Assembly (NCBI GenBank): GCA_020137815.1
Contig: CM035361.1
Coordinates: 6,484,631 to 6,548,630 of the forward strand
DNA from: Hormiphora californensis
Taxonomy: Eukaryota > Ctenophora > Tentaculata > Cydippida > Pleurobrachiidae
Direction: 5' to 3'
Length of the DNA: 64,000 bases
Below are positions 47,501 to 63,784 of this stretch, in pieces. The position numbers and the translations under genes were made by a program. Below the pieces are notes generated by a model, which worked only from the letters and a program-made list of their open reading frames with translations, was not told the DNA's origin and did no database searches. How positions within the stretch are numbered: position 1 is the stretch's first letter; every line of letters starts with the position of its first letter.

Positions 47501-47880
47501 TACAGTGCAGGGAGAACAACCAGGCCGAGTATTGCTGGCCTCATTCTACACAGTTGGGGAAGAGTTAGAAATCTTACTATATACAGTGCAGGGAGAACAA
47601 CCAGGCCGAGTATTGCTGGCCTCATTCTACACAGTTGGGGAAGAGTTAGAAATCTTACTATATACAGTGCAGGGAGAACAACCAGGCCGAGTATTGCTGG
47701 CCTCATTCTACACAGTTGGGGAAGAGTTAGAAATCTTACTATATACAGTGCAGGGAGAACAACCAGGCCGAGTATTGCTGGCCTCATTCTACACAGTTGG
47801 GGAAGAGTTAGAAATCTTACTATATACAGTGCAGGGAGAACAACCAGGCCGAGTATTGCTGGCCTCATTCTACACAGTTG
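44500..47880. repeat. 81-bp array, block 1: about 41 near-identical units
   Basis: On the minus strand each unit holds 41 bases identical to the start of TMED exon 1 (ATG to CTGCACT, peptide MRPAILGLVVLPAL) plus 40 bases read as the region upstream of the ATG. 81 is a multiple of three and the unit lacks stops in at least three frames, hence the long spurious ORFs on both strands. Rare variants include CCAGGCCTAG at about 45258, CAAGCAGG at about 45492, an inserted base at about 46531, and one with a stop at 44898-44900 in the TMED frame. Confidence 0.97.
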
Positions 47881-51010
<3,130 letters not shown>

Positions 51011-53285
51011 CGGGGGAGAAAACAGGGAGTTGCTGGCCCATTCTCGTGGGGAAGATTAGAAATTACTATATATGGGAACAAACATGCCGAATGCTGGCCT
51101 CATTCTACACGTGGGGAATTACAAACATTCAGGGCAAACAAGGCAGAGCTTGGAATTCTAACATGGAAAGGCAATGAAACCAGGGGGAAAGTGCTTTCTT
51201 TTTACAGTTGGGAAATGAGGAAATTATAAGGTGAAGAGACTCCAGTTGCGGGATCTACCAGTGGAGAGAGAACTATGTACAGTGGGGAGACAACCAGGTA
51301 TTCTGCCCTTACAACGTGGGGAAGGGAGAAATCTTACTATAATTGTGGAAACAACCGGCCGAGATTGGCTCATTCTACAGTTGGGGAAGATTAAATTATA
51401 ATCAGAGAAACACGCGAGTATTGCTGGCCTCATTACACAGTTGGGGAAATTAAATCTTACTTATCATGCAGGGAAACATGCGATATTGCTATTACAACAG
51501 TGGGGAAGAATAACTGCCTTATTCTGTGCAGAACAACGGGAGTGAACCTCATTACAAGGGGGGGAGTTAGACTATTAACATTGAGGGAGAAAACAGGATC
51601 TATTTGGCTCATTGTAATTGGGGAAGAGTTGAATTTTAAACAGTGCAGGGAGAACAACCAGGCCGAGTATTGCTGGCCTCATTCTACACAGTTGGGGAAG
51701 AGTTAGAAATCTTACTATATACAGTGCAGGGAGAACAACCAGGCCGAGTATTGCTGGCCTCATTCTACACAGTTGGGGAAGAGTTAGAAATCTTACTATA
51801 TACAGTGCAGGGAGAACAACCAGGCCGAGTATTGCTGGCCTCATTCTACACAGTTGGGGAAGAGTTAGAAATCTTACTATATACAGTGCAGGGAGAACAA
51901 CAGCGAGTTTTGCTCTCATTTAACAGTTGGAAGTTAATCTACGAAACATGCAGGGAGACTACGGCCATTATTGCTGCATTCTACACGTTGGGGAAGAGTT
52001 AGAAATCTTACTATACAATGCGGAGAACAACCAGGGCGAATTTGCCTCATTACCAGTTGGGAAAGTAGATCTATTACATGGGAGAAAACACCATATGCGG
52101 TACACATTGGGGAATAAATTTATATACATGCAGAGAACAGGCCGAGTATGCTGGCCTCATTCCCAGTTGGGGAGTTAGAAATTTACTATAAGTGCGGGAA
52201 AACCGCCGATATTGCTGGCTATTCTACACAGTTGGGAGATTAGAAATTTATTTACATCAGGGAGACAACCAGCCGATATTGGCCTCATTACACAGTTGGG
52301 GAAGGTTGAAATCTATATTCAGTGCAGGGAGAACAACAGCGGTATGCTGCCTCTTCACGTTGGAGAGTTGAAATCTTCTATACAGGAGAAACACAGGCCA
52401 TATTGGCTATTCTACCATGGAGAAAACACACATGCGGAAACACCAGGCGAGTATCTCTATACAATGAAGGTAAAACTCTTATGCGGGAACAACCAGCGAT
52501 ATCTTCTTAACGTGGAAGATGATCTTCTTTACAGGGGGAGAACACCAGCGTTGTGCCTATCCCTTGAAGAGTTGAACTACTATACATGCAGGGAGAACAC
52601 CGGCGATTGTGGCCTTCTACACAGTTGGGAAGAGTAGAAATTTATATATACTGCAGGGAGAACACCAGGCCAGATGCTGCCTATTCTACACTTGGGGAAT
52701 AGAAATTTACTATTACAGTGCAGGGAGAACAACCAGCCGAATTTGGCCTATCTACACAGTTGGGGAAGAGTTGAAATCTTACTATTACAGTGCAGAGAAC
52801 AACGCCGAGTATTGCTGCCTCTTCTACATTGGGGAGAGTTAAAATCTTACATTGTGCAGGGAGACACCAGCCGGTTGCGGCCTCATCTACCAGTGGAAGA
52901 GTAGATCTTACTATCGTCAGGGAAAAACAGGCCGATTTGTGGCTCACATTGGGAGATTAAAATTAATCAGCAGGGCCCAGCGAATGGGCCTATTCTACAT
53001 TGGAGGAGAAATCATATCGTGCGAACAACGGCGAGAGTGTTCTAACGTGGGGAAGGTGAATCTCAATACGTGGAAACACAGGCCGAGATGTGGCCCTCTA
53101 CATGGAAAGTAGAAATTTACATCGAGAACAACGCCGAGTATTGCTGCCTCATTCACATTGGGAGATTAGATCTACATATACATGAGGAAACACAGCGAGT
53201 TGGGCCTCATTCTACCGTTGGGGAGAGTTGAATCTATATATACTGCAGGAGAACACCAGGCCGAGTATGGCTGGCCTCATTCTAC
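51011..53285. repeat. 81-bp array with deletion-rich units, including three clean units at 51640-51900
   Basis: Units are still recognisable (GAGTATTGCTGGCCTCATT, CACAGTTGGGGAAGA) but shortened by many scattered single-base deletions. This resembles uncorrected long-read sequence more than evolutionary decay, because clean copies adjoin directly. Confidence 0.8.
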
Positions 53286-55180
53286 AACAGTTGGGGGAAG
53301 AGTTAGAAATCTTACTATATACAATGCAGGGAGACCAACCAGCCGAGTATTGCTGGCGCATTCTACACAGGTTGGGGAAGAGTTAGAAATCTTACTATAT
53401 ACAGTGCAGGGAGAACAAGCAGGCCGAGTATTGCTGGCCTCATTCTACACAGTTGGGGAAGAGTTAGAAATCTTACTATATACAGGCAGGGAGAAACAAC
53501 CAGGCCGAGTATTGCTGGCCTCATTCTACACAGTTGGGAAGAGTTAGAAATCTTACTATATACAGTGCAGGGAGAACAACCAGGCCGAGTATTGCTGGCC
53601 TCATTCTACCACAGTTGGGGAAGAGTTAGAAAATCTTACTATATACAGTGCAGGGAGAACAACCAGGCCGAGTATTGCTGGCCTCATTCTACACAGTTGG
53701 GGAAGAGTTAGAAATCTTACTATATACAGTGCAGGGAGAACAACCAGGCCGAGTATTGCTGGCCTCATTCTACACAGTTGGGGAAGAGTTAGAAATCTTA
53801 CTATATACAGTGCAGGGAGAACAACCAGGCCGAGTATTGCTGGCCTCATTCTACACAGTTGGGGAAGAGTTAGAAATCTTACTATATACAGTGCAGGGAG
53901 AACAACCAGGCCGAGTATTGCTGGCCTCATTCTACACAGTTGGGGAAGAGTTAGAAATCTTACTATATACAGTGCAGGGAGAACAACCAGGCCGAGTATT
54001 GCTGGCCTCATTCTACACAGTTGGGGAAGAGTTAGAAATCTTACTATATACAGTGCAGGGAGAACAACCAGGCCGAGTATTGCTGGCCTCATTCTACACA
54101 GTTGGGGAAGAGTTAGAAATCTTACTATATACAGTGCAGGGAGAACAACCAGGCCGAGTATTGCTGGCCTCATTCTACACAGTTGGGGAAGAGTTAGAAA
54201 TCTTACTATATACAGTGCAGGGAGAACAACCAGGCCGAGTATTGCTGGCCTCATTCTACACAGTTGGGGAAGAGTTAGAAATCTTACTATATACAGTGCA
54301 GGGAGAACAACCAGGCCGAGTATTGCTGGCCTCATTCTACACAGTTGGGGAAGAGTTAGAAATCTTACTATATACAGTGCAGGGAGAACAACCAGGCCGA
54401 GTATTGCTGGCCTCATTCTACACAGTTGGGGAAGAGTTAGAAATCTTACTATATACAGTGCAGGGAGAACAACCAGGCCGAGTATTGCTGGCCTCATTCT
54501 ACACAGTTGGGGAAGAGTTAGAAATCTTACTATATACAGTGCAGGGAGAACAACCAGGCCGAGTATTGCTGGCCTCATTCTACACAGTTGGGGAAGAGTT
54601 AGAAATCTTACTATATACAGTGCAGGGAGAACAACCAGGCCGAGTATTGCTGGCCTCATTCTACACAGTTGGGGAAGAGTTAGAAATCTTACTATATACA
54701 GTGCAGGGAGAACAACCAGGCCGAGTATTGCTGGCCTCATTCTACACAGTTGGGGAAGAGTTAGAAATCTTACTATATACAGTGCAGGGAGAACAACCAG
54801 GCCGAGTATTGCTGGCCTCATTCTACACAGTTGGGGAAGAGTTAGAAATCTTACTATATACAGTGCAGGGAGAACAACCAGGCCGAGTATTGCTGGCCTC
54901 ATTCTACACAGTTGGGGAAGAGTTAGAAATCTTACTATATACAATGCAGGGAGAACAACCAGGCCGAGTATTGCTGGCCTCATTCTACACAGTTGGGGAA
55001 GAGTTAGAAATCTTACTATATACAGTGCAGGGAGAACAACCAGGCCGAGTATTGCTGGCCTCATTCTACACAGTTGGGGAAGAGTTAGAAATCTTACTAT
55101 ATACAATGCAGGGAGAACAACCAGGCCGAGTATTGCTGGCCTCATTCTACACAGTTGGGAAGAGTTAGAAATCTTACTAT
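53286..55180. repeat. 81-bp array, block 3: about 23 units, mostly clean
   Basis: Begins with four lightly altered units, then about 19 identical ones; two units near the right side have ATACAATGCAGG instead of ATACAGTGCAGG (about 54943 and 55105). Confidence 0.95.
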
Positions 55181-58145
55181 ATACAGTGCAGGGAGAACAA
55201 CAGGCCGGTATTCTGGCCTATTCTACCGTTGGGAAGTTGATCTTACTAATACATCAGGGAACAACCAGGCCGTTTGCTGGCCTCATTCTACCAGTTGGGG
55301 AAGAGTAGAATCTTACAATACAGCAGAGAACAGCCAGGCCTTATCTTACTAATACAGTGCAGGGAGAACACAGCCGAGTGCTGGCCTATCTACACAGTTG
55401 GGAGAGTAAACTTACTATATACATGCAGGAGAACAACGGCGAGTTTGCGCTCATTTACACAGTTGGGGAAGAGTAAATTACTATATACATGCAGGACACA
55501 GCCGATGCTGGTCTTCACACAGTGGGGAAAGTTAAAATCTTACTATTACGCAGGGAAACAGGCGAGATTGCCCATTCTACCATTGGAAGATTAGAAATCT
55601 TACTATATACAATGCAGGAGAACCAGCGAGTATTGTGCTATTCTCACGTTGGGGAAGGTTAATCTTATTCAGTGGGAAACAACCAGCCGGTATGCTGGCC
55701 CATTCTCACGTTGGAGGTAAAATTACTATATCAGTGCGAGAACAACCGCCGATATTGCTGCCTCATTCTACACATGGGGAAGATAGAAATCTTCTATATA
55801 CATGCGGAGACACCGCGATTCTGGCCTCATTCACACGTTGGAAGAGTTAAAATCTACTAATACTGCAGAGAAAACCAGCGAGTATTGCTGGCTCATTCTA
55901 CACAGTGGGAGATGAAATCTACATATACAATGCAGGGAGACAACCAGCCGAGTATTGCTGCCTCATTCCACTGGGGAAGTTAAATCTACTATATCATGAG
56001 GAGAACACCAGGCCGATTGTGGCCTCATTTACACAGTGGGAGAGTTAGAAATTATAATATGCAGGAACACAGGCCGATATTGCTGGCCTTTTACAGTTGG
56101 GGAAGTTAGATCTTACTATTAGCAGGGAGAAACCGGCCGAGTATTGTGGCCTCTCTACATTGGGGAGATTAGAAATATATAGTGCAGAGAAACGGCGAGT
56201 TGCGGCCATCTCAAGTTGGGAATTAGAAATCCATATAGGAGGAAACAACAGGCCGATATGCTGGCTCTCTACCAGTGGGAAGAGTAGAAATTCTATTACA
56301 GTGCGGGGAACACCGGCGGTATCTGCCTCATTCAAGTTGGGAAGGTTGAAATCTTAACATGCGGACACCAGGCCGGTAGCTGCCTCATTCTCCTTGGGAA
56401 GATTGAAATCTACTATAACTGCAGGAGAAACAGCCGAGTATTGCTGCCCATTACTTGGGAAGAGTTAAATCTCATATACAGTGCAGGAGAACACAGCCGT
56501 ATTGCTGGCCTCTTAACAGTGGGAAGAGTTAGAAACTACTATTCAGGCGGGAACAACCAGGCGTATGCTGCTCATTCAACAGTGGGGAAGTAAAATTTAA
56601 ATACTGCAGGAGAAACCAGCCGGTATGTGGCCCATCTAACATTGGGGAGATAGAAATCTTACTATACATGCAGGGAGAACACCAGGCCGGTATTCTGGCC
56701 TCAATGGAAGGTGTTAATAAAACCTACTATAAAAGAGGAGAACAACCAGAACCGGCGGTATGCGGCCCATTCTACAGTGGAAGAGTTGAATCTTACTATT
56801 CAGCAGGGAAACACCAGCCGTATTGTGCCTCTCTACACAGTGGGAGAGTTAGACTTACTATTACATGCGGAGAACACAGGCCGAGTATTGCTGCTCCTAC
56901 ACTGGGGAAGAGTTAGAAATTTACTATAAAACAGGGGGGGAAACAACCCGGCCAGTATTTGGCCTCATTCTAAAGTTGGGGAAATTGAAATTTTACATTT
57001 ACAAGGGGAAAAAGGGGGAGTATTTGGCCTCATTCTACCGTTGGGGAAATTAAAAAACTTTTAATACGTGCGGGGGGAAAACCAGGCCGATATTTCTGGC
57101 CTCATTCACAAGTTGGGGAAATTAAAATTTTCTATTTGCAGGGGGAACAAAAAGCCATATGTGGCCTCATTCCCTTTGGGGAAATTTGAATCTTACATAT
57201 ACATGCAGGGGAAAACCCCCGGTTTTCCCCCCCTTTTAAAAGGGGGGGAAATTTAAAAAAATAAAAGGGAGGGGAAAAAAGGGGTTTTTTCCCATTTAAA
57301 AAGGGGGGGTTAATTTAAAAATAAAACACCCGGGGGCCCCCGTTTGGGGATTGAAAAAAAACATGGGGAGAAACCCCCCAAAAGGGCCCCAACAAATTTT
57401 TTGGGGGGGTTTTTTTTAAAAGGGGGGGGAAAAAGGGGTTGCTGGCCTCATTCTACACAGGGGGAAAAATTTTAAAAATTTAAAATCAAAAAACCGGCCC
57501 CAAATTTTGGGGATTTAAAATTGGGGGGGGAAATTAAAAAACAAAAAACGGGAAAAAAAAAGGTTTCTCCAAATTTAAAGTTGAAATCTTAATTATTACA
57601 ACAGGGAGAACAACCCGGGCCGCCAAGTTATTTGGGTTTCTTTCACATGTGAGGGAAAGGCAAATTCTCTTCAAGGGAAAAAAGGGAATTTTCCCCATTA
57701 ACTGGGGGGAAAAAGAATTTCTCTCATTACAGGGGAAAGTTGATTTCTTCATCAGGGAAAAGGGAGAAAACTTCTATTTAAAATGGGGGGAAAAACCATA
57801 TTCGTCATTACACAGGGGAGTTATTTCATTAAAGTGAGGAAAACAACCATAATGCGGCCCATTCCCAACCCGTTTGGGGGGGTTGAAATTACTAAACAAT
57901 CCGGAGAAAACCGGGGAATTTCTGGCCCATTCTAAAGTTGGGAAAGTTAGAAATTTATAATCAAGCCGGCGAACGGCCTCCACAATTGGGGAAGATTGAA
58001 ATTTTAAAAATGGGAGAACAACCCGGCCGAGATTCGGCCTTTTCCCCATTGGGAAAGGAAAAGATTTTAAATTTCAATTTCAGGGAGAACACCGGCCGAG
58101 TATTGCGGCCCCTTCTACCAGTTGGGGAAGAGTTAAATTTATATA
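55181..58145. repeat. 81-bp array, long eroded stretch
   Basis: Deletion-rich units to about 56940, then homopolymer-inflated sequence (57000-57900) resembling 47881-48356. Short ORFs here are by-products of broken repeats. Confidence 0.8.
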
Positions 58146-59110
58146 AAGCAGGGAACAACCAGGCCGAGTATTGCTGGCCTCATTCTACACAGTTGGGGAA
58201 GAGTTAGAAATCTTACTATATACAGTGCAGGGAGAACAACCAGGCCGAGTATTGCTGGCCTCATTCTACACAGTTGGGGAAGAGTTAGAAATCTTACTAT
58301 ATACAGTGCAGGGAGAACAACCAGGCCGAGTATTGCTGGCCTCATTCTACACAGTTGGGGAAGAGTTAGAAATCTTACTATATACAGTGCAGGGAGAACA
58401 ACCAGGCCGAGTATTGCTGGCCTCATTCTACACAGTTGGGGAAGAGTTAGAAATCTTACTATATACAGTGCAGGGAGAACAACCAGGCCGAGTATTGCTG
58501 GCCTCATTCTACACAGTTGGGGAAGAGTTAGAAATCTTACTATATACAGTGCAGGGAGAACAACCAGGCCGAGTATTGCTGGCCTCATTCTACACAGTTG
58601 GGGAAGAGTTAGAAATCTTACTATATACAGTGCAGGGAGAACAACCAGGCCGAGTATTGCTGGCCTCATTCTACACAGTTGGGGAAGAGTTAGAAATCTT
58701 ACTATATACAGTGCAGGGAGAACAACCAGGCCGAGTATTGCTGGCCTCATTCTACACAGTTGGGGAAGAGTTAGAAATCTTACTATATACAGTGCAGGGA
58801 GAACAACCAGGCCGAGTATTGCTGGCCTCATTCTACACAGTTGGGGAAGAGTTAGAAATCTTACTATATACAGTGCAGGGAGAACAACCAGGCCGAGTAT
58901 TGCTGGCCTCATTCTACACAGTTGGGGAAGAGTTAGAAATCTTACTATATACAGTGCAGGGAGAACAACCAGGCCGAGTATTGCTGGCCTCATTCTACAC
59001 AGTTGGGGAAGAGTTAGAAATCTTACTATATACAAGTGCAGGGAGAACAACCAGGCCGAGTATTGCTGGCCTCATTCTACACAGTTGGGGAAGAGTTAGA
59101 AATCTTAATA
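58146..59110. repeat. 81-bp array, block 4: about 12 clean units
   Basis: Same unit; an inserted base near 59034 shifts the frame, as at 46531 in block 1. Confidence 0.95.
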
Positions 59111-61465
59111 ACAGTCAGGGAGACAACCAGTGAATTAGAAATTTACTAACAATGCGGAGAAAGAATTCTGTATTCTACACAGTTGGGGAAGAGTTAGAAA
59201 CTTATTAATGCGGGAACAACCAGGCGAGTATTCTGGCCATTTACACAGTTGGGGAAGTAAACAAATGCGTCATTACAAGTGGGGAAAACAGTTGGAATTC
59301 ATTAACAGGCAGGGGAAAACCAGGCCGAGTTTGCTGGCCCCTTACACATAGGGGAGTTAGAACCTTACTATTCTATACAGTGGGAAAGAGATTTACTGTT
59401 CATTAAACATGGGGAAGTATTAGATCTCTACAGGGGGAAATGGAACTCTGGCATTAAACAAGGCGAGTATGGTGATCATTCTAACGTTGAAAGGGAATTC
59501 TGATTTAAAAGGGGAAGACCCAAATTTGCTGGCTCATTCAAGAGGAACGTTAGAAATTACTATTACATGCGGGAAGAAAACCGAGTATTGCGGCTCATTC
59601 AACAGGGGAGTTTGAACCTTACTTTACAATGGGGAAAAGGGGAAATATTGCTGCCTCAATTCTACACATGGGAGAGTTAGAATTTCTTATACCAGGGAGA
59701 CAACCAGCGAGTATTCTGGCCTCATTCACAACAGTGGAAGGTTAGAATCTTACTATATACAGTGGGAGAAACCTGCCGAGTATTCTGGCAGAGTTACCAA
59801 CCCGTTATGCAGGTAAAACTGGAAATGCGAAATCTCCACTTGCAGTGGACTAATCTCCAGTTGGGGCTATCTACTTGGATAAGTGCAGGGAAATACTAAC
59901 GGAGGTTTGACCCTCATAACGGGTTCACAGGGAGTTAATATACATGGGGAGAAACACCGCATTATGGCCTCATTCTACACAGTTGGGAAGAGTTGAACAT
60001 TCTATATACATGCAGGAGAAACCAGCCGATATATGGCTATCACCCTTGGGAAGTTAAATGTTCTATATAAATGCAGTGAGAACAACAGGCCGAAATTGCT
60101 GGCTCATTCCAGTTGGGAAGTTAGAAATCTTCTAATAGTGAGAAAACAGTGCGGTGTGGTCCTCACAAGTTGGGGAAGAGTTGAAATTTTTAAAGTTTCC
60201 GAGGGGAAACGCAATCGGTCTATCATACCAGGGGAAGGAAACAACCATATAAGCGGGATACCCCGAGATTGGTATAGTTGGGAGAAATCTATATAACGTA
60301 GGAACCCCAGCCAGATGCGGCCATTCTCCGTGGGGAAGTTAGAAATCTTACTATATACAGTGCAGGGAGAACAACCAGGCCGAGTATTGCTGGCCTCATT
60401 CTACACAGTTGGGGAAGAGTTAGAAATCTTACTATATACAGTGCAGGGAGAACAACCAGGCCGAGTATTGCTGGCCTCATTCTACACAGTTGGGGAAGAG
60501 TTAGAAATCTTACTATATACAGTGCAGGGAGAACAACCGCCGAGTATTACTGGCCTCATTCTACACAGTTGGGAGAGAATTAAATCTCTAAACAAGCGAG
60601 AACGGCCATATTCTGGCATTAAATTAAATAGGAAAACTTCCATATTCGCCCAACACAGGGAGAGTAAATTCTCCTATTCAACGGGGAAAAGGAGACTGCC
60701 CTTACCAGGGAGAAAAAAAGGAGATGCGCGATTTAGCTATTCGTGGGAAGTAATTACTTATTACAGTGCAGGAGAACAACCGGAGTTGGCTCATCTTACA
60801 CGTTGGGGAGAGTTGAAATTATTATCATGCAGGGAAACAGCAGGCCGAGTATGCGCCTCTTACTACACAGTTGGGGAAAGTTAGAAATTTACTATATACA
60901 TGCAGGAAACACAGGCAGTTTGGGCTTTAATTGGAAGTAATCACTAAACATCAAAAACGCAATTTGGCCATAGTTGGGGAAATTGAAATCTTACTAACAT
61001 GCCGGAGAAACAGGGCGGATTCCCTTTAACTTGGGAAGATTAGAACTTATCGTTCTAGGGAAAAAACCCGGGTTTTGGCTCTTAACGTTGGGGGAAAAGG
61101 GAAATCTTCTATTACAAATGGGGGGAAAAAAATTTGGGCCCCTTTTACAAGGGGGAAATTGGTATTTTACGTGAGGGGAAAAAACCCCCCAATTGCGGAA
61201 ACAAACAGTTGGGGAAATTTTAAAATTTTAATTAAGTCAAAACAACAGGGGAAAATTTTCCTATTCTACACAGTTGGGGGAAAAAAATTTTAAAAATGGG
61301 GAAAACCCGGGGGGGGTTTCCCCTTTTAAAATTTTTGGGAAGTTAAAATCTACTATAACAGTGCGGGAAAAACCAGGCCGGAAAAACTGGCCTCATTTAC
61401 ACGTTGGGGAAAAGTTAGAAATCTTTAATTGGGAGGGAAACAACCAGGCCCAATTTTTCTGGGCC
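59111..61465. repeat. 81-bp array, eroded stretch with two or three clean units at 60340-60540
   Basis: Highly broken units with deletions and, near 61040-61330, inflated homopolymers. No genes. Confidence 0.8.
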
Positions 61466-61824
61466 CCAAAACTACACAGTTGGGGAAGAGTTAGAAATCT
61501 TACTATATACAGTGCAGGGAGAACAACCAGGCCGAGTATTGCTGGTCTCATTCTACACAGTTGGGGAAGAGTTAGAAATCTTACTATATACAGTGCAGGG
61601 AGAACAACCAGGCCGAGTATTGCTGGCCTCATTCTACACAGTTGGGGAAGAGTTAGAAATCTTACTATATACAATGCAGGGAGAACAACCAGGCCGAGTA
61701 TTGCTGGTCTCATTCTACACAGTTGGGGAAGAGTTAGAAATCTTACTATATACAATGCAGGGAGAACAACCAGGCCGAGTATTGCTGGTCTCATTCTACA
61801 CAGTTGGGGAAGAGTTAGAAACTG
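61466..61824. repeat. 81-bp array, terminal block: four and a half units
   Basis: These units carry shared variants not seen in block 1 (GGTCTCATTC for GGCCTCATTC; ATACAATGCAGG), as expected for an array edge. The array ends at GAAGAGTTAGAAACTGTAAT. Confidence 0.93.
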
Positions 61825-61860
61825 TAATAATTGTTAGCATTGTGAGGTCGGGTTAGGATA

Positions 61861-61929
61861 CAGTCGATCAATTTATCGGGATGCCATAGGGATAAACAGT
61901 TTTTCCCGGTAAAGCGGGGTCCGACTGCA
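61861..61929 (+). mobile_element. Pogo/Tigger-like short MITE at the edge of the 81-bp array
   Basis: CAGTCGATCAATTTATCGGG to CGGGGTCCGACTG. It lies about 40 bases beyond the last 81-bp unit, on the peroxiredoxin side. Confidence 0.7.
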
Positions 61930-62335
61930 GTCCATTCAGGAGACATGGAATGTACTGGACAAGGGGAAATGGCGGAGATAGCAAAGCCAAGTAAAACGCA
62001 ACGTGTGAACGCTTGTACCAAAAAAGTTGTAATAAATAGAGTGGTAGCACGCAAAAACACACAAAAACATGTTAAAATGGAAACCCAAGCTCAGCCCGAG
62101 CTATTTTGGGGAGGAAAAGTGTAAAAATTAGGCAAACAAACCAAACAAATTCTAACTGTTCAACTTTTTTCTGAACGAAAAAGGGGATAAGAGCCGAATT
62201 ATATACTCAACTAAACGCTGATTCAACACACAAAAAGCATAGTTATAGATTGGTAACGGAATTACCCCTACCTATCGTGATACCTACGAGGGCCAGGGGT
62301 AATTTCGTTACCATAGTTATAGAACTGTTATAGAA
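61930..62335. other. Spacer between the 81-bp array and the peroxiredoxin gene
   Basis: Unique sequence. Contains an imperfect hairpin GGTAACGGAATTACCCCTAC / GGGGTAATTTCGTTACC (62251-62312). If TMED transcription starts outside the array, its promoter would have to lie here; no core promoter is evident. Confidence 0.45.
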
Positions 62336-62434
62336 GTGTTTATAGCTCTTTGTTCTTGTTTTTGTTGCATACTTTCTCGAAGTACTTATAGCTCGGCTTT
62401 GTTCTTGTTCTTGTTGCATACTTTCTCAAAGTAC
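62336..62434. repeat. Tandem duplication of the peroxiredoxin coding 3' end
   Basis: About 48 bases (TATAGCTC(GGC)TTTGTTCTTG to GCATACTTTCTC(G/A)AAGTACT) occur twice in a row. One copy is the coding end, including the stop codon; the other lies just downstream in the 3' UTR. Confidence 0.85.
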
Positions 62435-63624
62435 TCCAATTTACCGCTGGGATCAGGTTTCAGGGTGTCCGCACCGGGGGTCCAGTTGGCGGGGCAAACC
62501 TCGCCATGCTTATCGGTATACTGAGAGAGAGAGGAGGGGTGGTTAGAGTAGGTTAGAGGTATACTGGGGGAGGAGGTTAAGGGTGGTTAGGGGTTTACTG
62601 GAGGAGTTTAGGGGAGTTTAGGGGTGGTTAGGGGTGGTTATCGGTATACTGGGTGAAGAGGGGTGGTTAGGGGTGGTTAGGGGTGGTTGGGGGAGGTAGG
62701 GGAGGTTAAGAGTGGTTATCGGTTTACTGGGGGAGGATAGGGGTGGTTAGAGGTATACTGGGGGAGGTGGTTAGGGGTGGTTAGGGGTGGTAGGGGTGGT
62801 AAGGGGAGGTAGGGGAGGATAGGGGCGGCTATCGGTATACTGGGGGAGGTTAGGGGTGGTTAAGGGGCGGCTATCGGTATACTGGGGGAGGTTAGGGGTG
62901 GTTAGGAGAGGTAGGGGTGGTTAGGGGAGTTTAGGAGTGGTTAGAGGTATACTGGGGGAGGAGGGCCAGGGGTGGTTAGGGGTGGTTAATAGTGGTTATC
63001 GGTATACTGGGGGAGTTTAGGGGTGGTTAGGGGTGGTTAACGGTTTACTGGGGGAGGTTAGGGGTGGTTAGGGGTGGTTAACGGTTTACTGGGGGAGGTT
63101 AGGGGTGGTTAAGGGTGGTTAAGAGTGGGCGGTTAAACGGTATACTGGGAAGGGTGGCCGGTGGTTAGAGTAGGGGTTGGGAGGGGAGGTTAGGGGTGGC
63201 TAGAGGTATACTGGGGGAAGGAGGATACAAGTTTAGAGGAGGTAGGGGTGGATCCGGTATTGTAGTGGGAGAGGGGCGGTTGGGGGAGAGATAAGAGGGG
63301 AGGGCCAAGGGAGGTTATGTCAACTTAGGGCCCTATTATCGGTTTACTCAGTACAAAGGTAATAGGGATACGCTAAGACGATACAAGTTGGTTTGTTCGT
63401 TTTTTTTGTCACTAAACCATGGAATACGCTTCTAAGCAGTCAGCAAACCTCCATACCATCCCGGGTATGTGGTAACTATGGCGCTTTTTTGCCTTTGTGA
63501 TGGTCTTGAGTTGATAGGTGTGTAAAAGGTGGAATCATTACCTGGAAAGCCTGAACAAGTCGGAGTGTTTCATCGACTGAACGTCCGACAGGTAGGTCAT
63601 TCATTGTGATCTGTCGCAGAATAC
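62386..63624 (-). CDS. Typical 2-Cys peroxiredoxin, last two coding exons
   Basis: Exon 63624-63542 reads [20 protein letters not shown] then RLVQAFQ. Exon 62520-62386 reads [20 protein letters not shown] then [15 protein letters not shown], and ends at TAA 62386-62388. HGEVCPA contains the resolving cysteine, and the YF near the end is the C-terminal motif linked to overoxidation sensitivity in eukaryotic 2-Cys peroxiredoxins. The splice CAG|TAT is in phase 0. The enzyme reduces hydroperoxides using thioredoxin. The N-terminal exons with the peroxidatic cysteine lie beyond the window. The tail is about 10 residues longer than in PRDX1-type proteins and Lys/Asn-rich. I cannot choose between PRDX1/2/3/4 orthologues from this part. 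Confidence 0.93.
62521..63345 (-). repeat. GGGGTGGTTA minisatellite containing copies of the peroxiredoxin acceptor
   Basis: The repeats are built from GGGGAGGTTAGGGGTGGTTA modules interspersed with GTTATCGGTATACTGGGGGA. On the minus strand the latter is CCCCCAG|TATACCGATAAC, a near copy of the real intron end plus exon start (CAG|TATACCGATAAG). About 14 such junction copies occur across the intron. Confidence 0.9.
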
Positions 63625-63784
63625 CTGCGGGGATTTGGAGGATTTATAATGTGTTTTTATTTTAGGGACATATATAAACTACATCTTTAAAAACTATTAA
63701 ATGGTAAAAAGTACGGTTATTTTATAAAACAAAATATACTGATATTCAATATTTGTCTCAGTACCATTGCATCTGAGTACACTC

